From DATGYC01 sp035298385 (GTDB taxonomy: Bacteria; Bacillota; Sulfobacillia; Symbiobacteriales; Symbiobacteriaceae), in contig DATGYC010000045.1 in NCBI GenBank assembly GCA_035298385.1, positions 1-21,230 on the forward strand: DNA of 21,230 nt, written 5' to 3'. The notes under the pieces were generated by a model. The model worked only from the letters and a program-made list of their open reading frames with translations, did not search any database and had not been told where the DNA came from. How positions within the stretch are numbered: the first letter of the stretch is position 1; the number at the start of each line of letters is the position of its first letter. A program made the position numbers and the translations under genes. Below, piece after piece: positions 18,577-21,230 of the stretch.

Positions 18577-19863
18577 TTAAACGTTGAGCTGCTTGGCGAC
18601 CGTCTTGTCATGGCCGACTCGCCAGATCTTTGAATCCAGGTAGTAGTGCTGCATCGCCCAGCCCATCAGCAGGGCGCCGAAGAGCTGCTGGCCCACGGTC
18701 AATCCGAGCGGGTTCTCCAGACCGGCCATCATCCCGACGCCGGCAAAGACGGATTTGTCCAGGGCGATTCCCGTCGCTGCCTGAATCCAGTCGATCCAGG
18801 GGCCGCGGTAGAGGGCGAAGGTGAAGAGCAGCCCCGCCGCTAGGTAGATCCAGGCGCGGGAGAAGAGGAAGCGGGTGATGGCAAAGCCGGATTGTGGGTT
18901 CGGCTTGACGTACTTGTTCTGACCAAACTGCCAGACGATCCGGTGGTACTGGATGTTGTGGCCCACCGTGACGATCGGGACCAGCAGCGCCGCCAGCCAC
19001 GGGTTGTTGAAAGCCAAGAGATGCAGCGGGATGATCGGCAGCATCAGCAGGAGCTTCGGCCCGTTGAGCGGCTCCCCGCGCCGCCAGAGGCGGACCTGGT
19101 AGCCGATCCAGAAGAGGAGCGTCGCCAGGAAGGTCGCCCAGGCCACGTAGTAGAGGGCGCCCGGAAGGGAGAAGGAGCCCCACCTTAGTAGCTCAATCCC
19201 CAGCGGCGGCATCCCCGGCGTCCTACCATAGATCGGGCCGGTAATGAACATCACCAGCGGGCTGTAGAGCAGGAGGTTGAAGGCCCAGGTATCCACCCTG
19301 TTCGCTTCCGGCGTCATGTCGTTGTTCTTCCGCTTGTAGAGCATGAAGAAGCCCCAGTGCTGACGAACGACGTGGTAGTAGGCCCAGATCCGGAAGAAGA
19401 CGTAGAAGGCGATCACCGAGAGTTGCAGGCCCAGAAGCGGTAGCGCCAGGCCGAACGGCTTGAGCGCCAGGTTGATCAAGTGCGGGAGGAGGACCGCAGC
19501 TGGACCGAGGCCGAACCAGAGCCAGGAGAAGCGTAGCTCTCGCCGGCGGATCTGCCGCTCCTCGGGGTCGAAGAAGGTCCGGGCGAGGGTCGACCAGACG
19601 TGCGGCGCATCGATTAGGAAGGCCCAGGAGGAGTAGACCAGAAAGCGCATAGTGACCGGGATCACCAGCCCGCCCAACTGAATACGAAAGAACTCGCCCG
19701 TGTTCGGGTCATCCAGGAGCCGGACCGCCAGGAAGATGATGCCGACGTAGAGCCAGCCCACCAAGGCCGAGCCGATGTACCAGAGCAGATCGCTGTTCTG
19801 GTCAAGGATCCAGGCCATGGTGATCGAGCGAGACGGACGGGGAAGGGCCTGCTGCTGTGCCAC
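18577..19863 (-). CDS. Polytopic membrane protein with conserved histidine clusters, function unknown
   Basis: A 428-residue protein with about ten membrane segments, starting at a GTG with GGAGGAGGA about 8 bases upstream. Histidines cluster at helix ends: DAPHVW (H88), YYHVVRQHW (H164, H169), GHNIQYHRIVW (H302, H307), and QHYYLDSKIWRVGHD (H406, H418). Such HxxxxH pairs next to aromatic residues in membrane proteins are usually metal ligands, as in membrane di-iron desaturases and hydroxylases or the Brp/Blh carotene dioxygenases, but I cannot place it in any of these. It is convergent with doxX3 and separately transcribed. No signal peptide; the N-terminal 20 residues are cytoplasmic-like. 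Confidence 0.8.
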   Translation of the reverse strand: MAQQQALPRPSRSITMAWILDQNSDLLWYIGSALVGWLYVGIIFLAVRLLDDPNTGEFFRIQLGGLVIPVTMRFLVYSSWAFLIDAPHVWSTLARTFFDPEERQIRRRELRFSWLWFGLGPAAVLLPHLINLALKPFGLALPLLGLQLSVIAFYVFFRIWAYYHVVRQHWGFFMLYKRKNNDMTPEANRVDTWAFNLLLYSPLVMFITGPIYGRTPGMPPLGIELLRWGSFSLPGALYYVAWATFLATLLFWIGYQVRLWRRGEPLNGPKLLLMLPIIPLHLLAFNNPWLAALLVPIVTVGHNIQYHRIVWQFGQNKYVKPNPQSGFAITRFLFSRAWIYLAAGLLFTFALYRGPWIDWIQAATGIALDKSVFAGVGMMAGLENPLGLTVGQQLFGALLMGWAMQHYYLDSKIWRVGHDKTVAKQLNV

Positions 19864-20007
19864 GTGGTATCCTCCTCCTCCGGATGATGAATATTAGCAC
19901 CAAACATACTATTCAGGTTCTAATAAGGAATTCCTGCCCTGCTTGGTCATTATTCAAGCCTCCGGCCTTTGATGTGAATAGGCTGGAGTGAGGAGGGGGA
20001 GGAGCCC
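19864..20007. promoter_or_regulatory. Divergent intergenic region between the membrane protein and YunC genes
   Basis: An AT-rich 144-bp gap. On the minus strand TAATAT (complement of ATATTA near 19889-19894) is the best -10 for the membrane protein gene; no clean -35 is seen. A plus-strand promoter for the YunC gene is not obvious. A purine-rich GAGGAGGGGGAGGAG ribosome region precedes the ATG at 20008. Confidence 0.4.
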
Positions 20008-20310
20008 ATGCTTCAGGTGACCAAGGTGGATCTGGATGGGGTGGAGGCCACCGCCTACACCGTGCAGCTCCCGAAGACCACCTTGCTAGCGGTGGCAACG
20101 GCAAAGGGGTACATCATGTGCGGGGCGCTTGATGTAGGCCTACTCAACACGCGGCTGCGGGAGCGCGGCATCGTTGCCGGGCGTGCACTCGGGGTCCGGA
20201 CGATCGATGAACTGCTGGCGGCGCCCCTGGCCGATGTAACGGCCCAGGCAGAGGCGATGGGGATCTCGCCAGGGATGATCGGGCGGGAGGCACTGAAGCT
20301 GATGGTCTAA
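20008..20310 (+). CDS. YunC/DUF1805 family protein
   Basis: A 100-residue protein of the YunC (DUF1805) family. The family hallmark AKGYIMCGALDVGLLNTRLRERG lies at about 32-54, followed by a short C-terminal part (VRTIDELLAAPLADVTAQAEAMG) that forms the rest of the small alpha/beta fold. Family members are short, cytoplasmic and of unknown biochemical function; the group is typical of Bacillota and some archaea, useful as a taxonomic hint. A GGAGGGGGAGGAG tract precedes the ATG and a strong terminator follows, so it is monocistronic. Confidence 0.9.
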   Translation: MLQVTKVDLDGVEATAYTVQLPKTTLLAVATAKGYIMCGALDVGLLNTRLRERGIVAGRALGVRTIDELLAAPLADVTAQAEAMGISPGMIGREALKLMV

Positions 20311-20315
20311 TGGCG

Positions 20316-20350
20316 AAGACCCGGGGGGTGGCGCCCCCGGGTCTTTTGTT
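20316..20350 (+). terminator. Terminator of the YunC gene
   Basis: AAGACCCGGGGG (20316-20327), GTGGCG loop and CCCCCGGGTCTT (20334-20345), a perfect 12-bp stem, then TTGTT. Confidence 0.95.
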
Positions 20351-20391
20351 ATACGCTTATCTTAAGATTCGTTGCAAAAGGAGCGACCTTC

Positions 20392-21230
20392 ATGCAACCA
20401 ACCGCCGGGATGCCCTTCACTGGCATCGCTACCTTCGCCCGCGCCCCCTACGTCACTGATCTCGCCCAGCTCGCCGCCGACTTTGCCGTCTATGGTCTGC
20501 CCTTTGATGCAGCCGTCGGCTTCCGTCCCGGTCAGCGTCTAGCCCCGCGGTCGATCCGGGACCTCTCCACCCGCTTTGCGATGCCGTGGGGGCCGGAGAA
20601 CCCGGGCTGCTGGTCGATCGAGGAGGAGCGCTGGTACTTGCAGGGCGCCCGCCTCGCTGACCTCGGCGATGCTGATCCGCTCTACACCGACCTTGAGCAC
20701 TTCGACCGTTCGGTTGCTGACCTGGTGGGATCGATCCTGGACCGGGGCGCCATCCCGGTCGGGCTGGGTGGCGATCACTCGGTCTCGTTCCCCGCCATCA
20801 AGGCCTTCGCCGGCCGGGGCGAACTGGAGATCCTTCAGCTTGACGCCCACCTGGACTTCACCGACCGGATCGCTGGGCACCCACGGTCGAACTCTTCGCC
20901 CTTCCGCCGGGCGGCCGAACTCGACTTCGTTGGCGGGATCACGGTCCTGGGCGCCCGGGGCCTCCGGACCAACCCTGAAGCCCACCAGGCGGCCAAGATG
21001 CGCGGGAACCGGATCGTCACCCAGCGGGCGATCCGCGAAGAGGGACTGGCCCGGGCCCTGGCAGTCCTGCCGCAGGGGAAGCGCCTCTACCTCTCGATCG
21101 ACATCGACGTCCTGGATCCGGCGATCGCTCCCGGCACCTCCTCGCCCGAGTGGGAGGGGATGAACCTGACCGAACTCCGGGCGATCGTCAAGGCGGCCTG
21201 TGCGCAGAACGAGGTCATCGGCCTCGATCT
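20392..21230 (+). CDS. Agmatinase-family ureohydrolase (3' end beyond window)
   Basis: The first 279 residues of an arginase/agmatinase-fold enzyme, open to the window edge; the usual length is 300-320, so only the last part is missing. Mn ligands are visible: H129 in GLGGDHS, D151, H153 and D155 in LDAHLDFTD, D237 and D239 in SIDIDVLDP. The loop that normally reads HGTPFRRA (substrate/proton-shuttle His) is here SNSSPFRRA (167-174), so this histidine is replaced. The family cleaves guanidino compounds (agmatine, guanidinobutyrate, guanidinopropionate) to urea and an amine; which one is unclear. AAAGGAGCG lies 8 bases before the ATG. A 10-bp palindrome ATCTTAAGAT (20359-20368) sits in the short upstream gap. 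Confidence 0.9.
   Translation, partial: MQPTAGMPFTGIATFARAPYVTDLAQLAADFAVYGLPFDAAVGFRPGQRLAPRSIRDLSTRFAMPWGPENPGCWSIEEERWYLQGARLADLGDADPLYTDLEHFDRSVADLVGSILDRGAIPVGLGGDHSVSFPAIKAFAGRGELEILQLDAHLDFTDRIAGHPRSNSSPFRRAAELDFVGGITVLGARGLRTNPEAHQAAKMRGNRIVTQRAIREEGLARALAVLPQGKRLYLSIDIDVLDPAIAPGTSSPEWEGMNLTELRAIVKAACAQNEVIGLD

Larger units (their letters stand above)
605..20956. repeat. Dispersed over-represented palindrome GGGCGCCC (about 38 copies)
   Basis: Reading the whole window I count about 38 exact GGGCGCCC octamers. The first is at 605-612 and the last at 20949-20956. Others include 1175, 1609, 2229, 2941, 3200, 3353, 3514, 4389, 4799, 5678, 5712, 6319, 6574, 6818, 8037, 9176, 9661, 9919, 10935, 12418, 12608, 13234, 13586, 14135, 14426, 15390, 15519, 15678, 15841, 16324, 16672, 17227, 17453, 18300, 19155 and 20643. 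Base composition alone predicts two or three. About six are intergenic, in proportion to the non-coding share of the window, so codon choice is not the cause. Confidence 0.8.

Overview
The window is about 21 kb of high-GC (by eye roughly 63%) bacterial chromosome with dense genes, strong AGGAGG-type ribosome sites and hairpin terminators. The gene set points to a high-GC Gram-positive lineage, most likely Bacillota: a YunC/DUF1805 protein, a FabL-like SDR, a LytR-CpsA-Psr (LCP) wall protein and a short GndA/YqeC-type 6-phosphogluconate dehydrogenase. Chloroflexota cannot be excluded, and no ribosomal RNA is present to decide.

Layout. (1) 31-2465: an Lrp/AsnC regulator, convergent with a minus-strand pair encoding a Gfo/Idh/MocA oxidoreductase and a DODA/LigB-type dioxygenase. 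(2) 2553-7043: a complete lasso-peptide cluster. It has an AT-rich promoter with inverted repeats, then B1 (PqqD/RRE), B2 (leader peptidase), C (cyclase), an ABC ATPase, an ABC-2 permease and, at the 3' end, two 44-codon precursor genes, closed by a strong terminator. (3) 7042-8241: a minus-strand MFS transporter with a 16-bp palindromic operator candidate. (4) 8373-12550: a minus-strand operon gnd-zwf-pgl plus a DUF6398-like protein of unknown role. These three enzymes make up the oxidative pentose-phosphate pathway. (5) 12689-15768: a hotdog thioesterase, an LCP wall protein with an internal 27-residue duplication and a 24-bp tandem repeat tail, and a FabL-like SDR whose catalytic tyrosine position is histidine. 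(6) 15850-18566: three tandem doxX paralogues, each in its own transcription unit. Each unit has the same promoter geometry, the same 5' UTR hairpin and (covarying in sequence) the same structured 3' element. (7) 18577-end: a multi-histidine membrane protein, YunC, and a truncated agmatinase-family ureohydrolase.

Working together: B1 should bind the precursor leaders and hand them to B2 for cleavage. The cyclase then joins Gly1 to Glu9 of each core and the ABC pair exports the products. Both cores carry Cys10 and Cys24, so a disulfide-bearing two-component lasso product is the most attractive chemical prediction. The triplicated doxX array is the most unusual non-coding architecture. Across the whole window the palindrome GGGCGCCC occurs about 38 times, inside and outside genes, far above composition expectation, resembling the HIP1 phenomenon of cyanobacteria with a different word.
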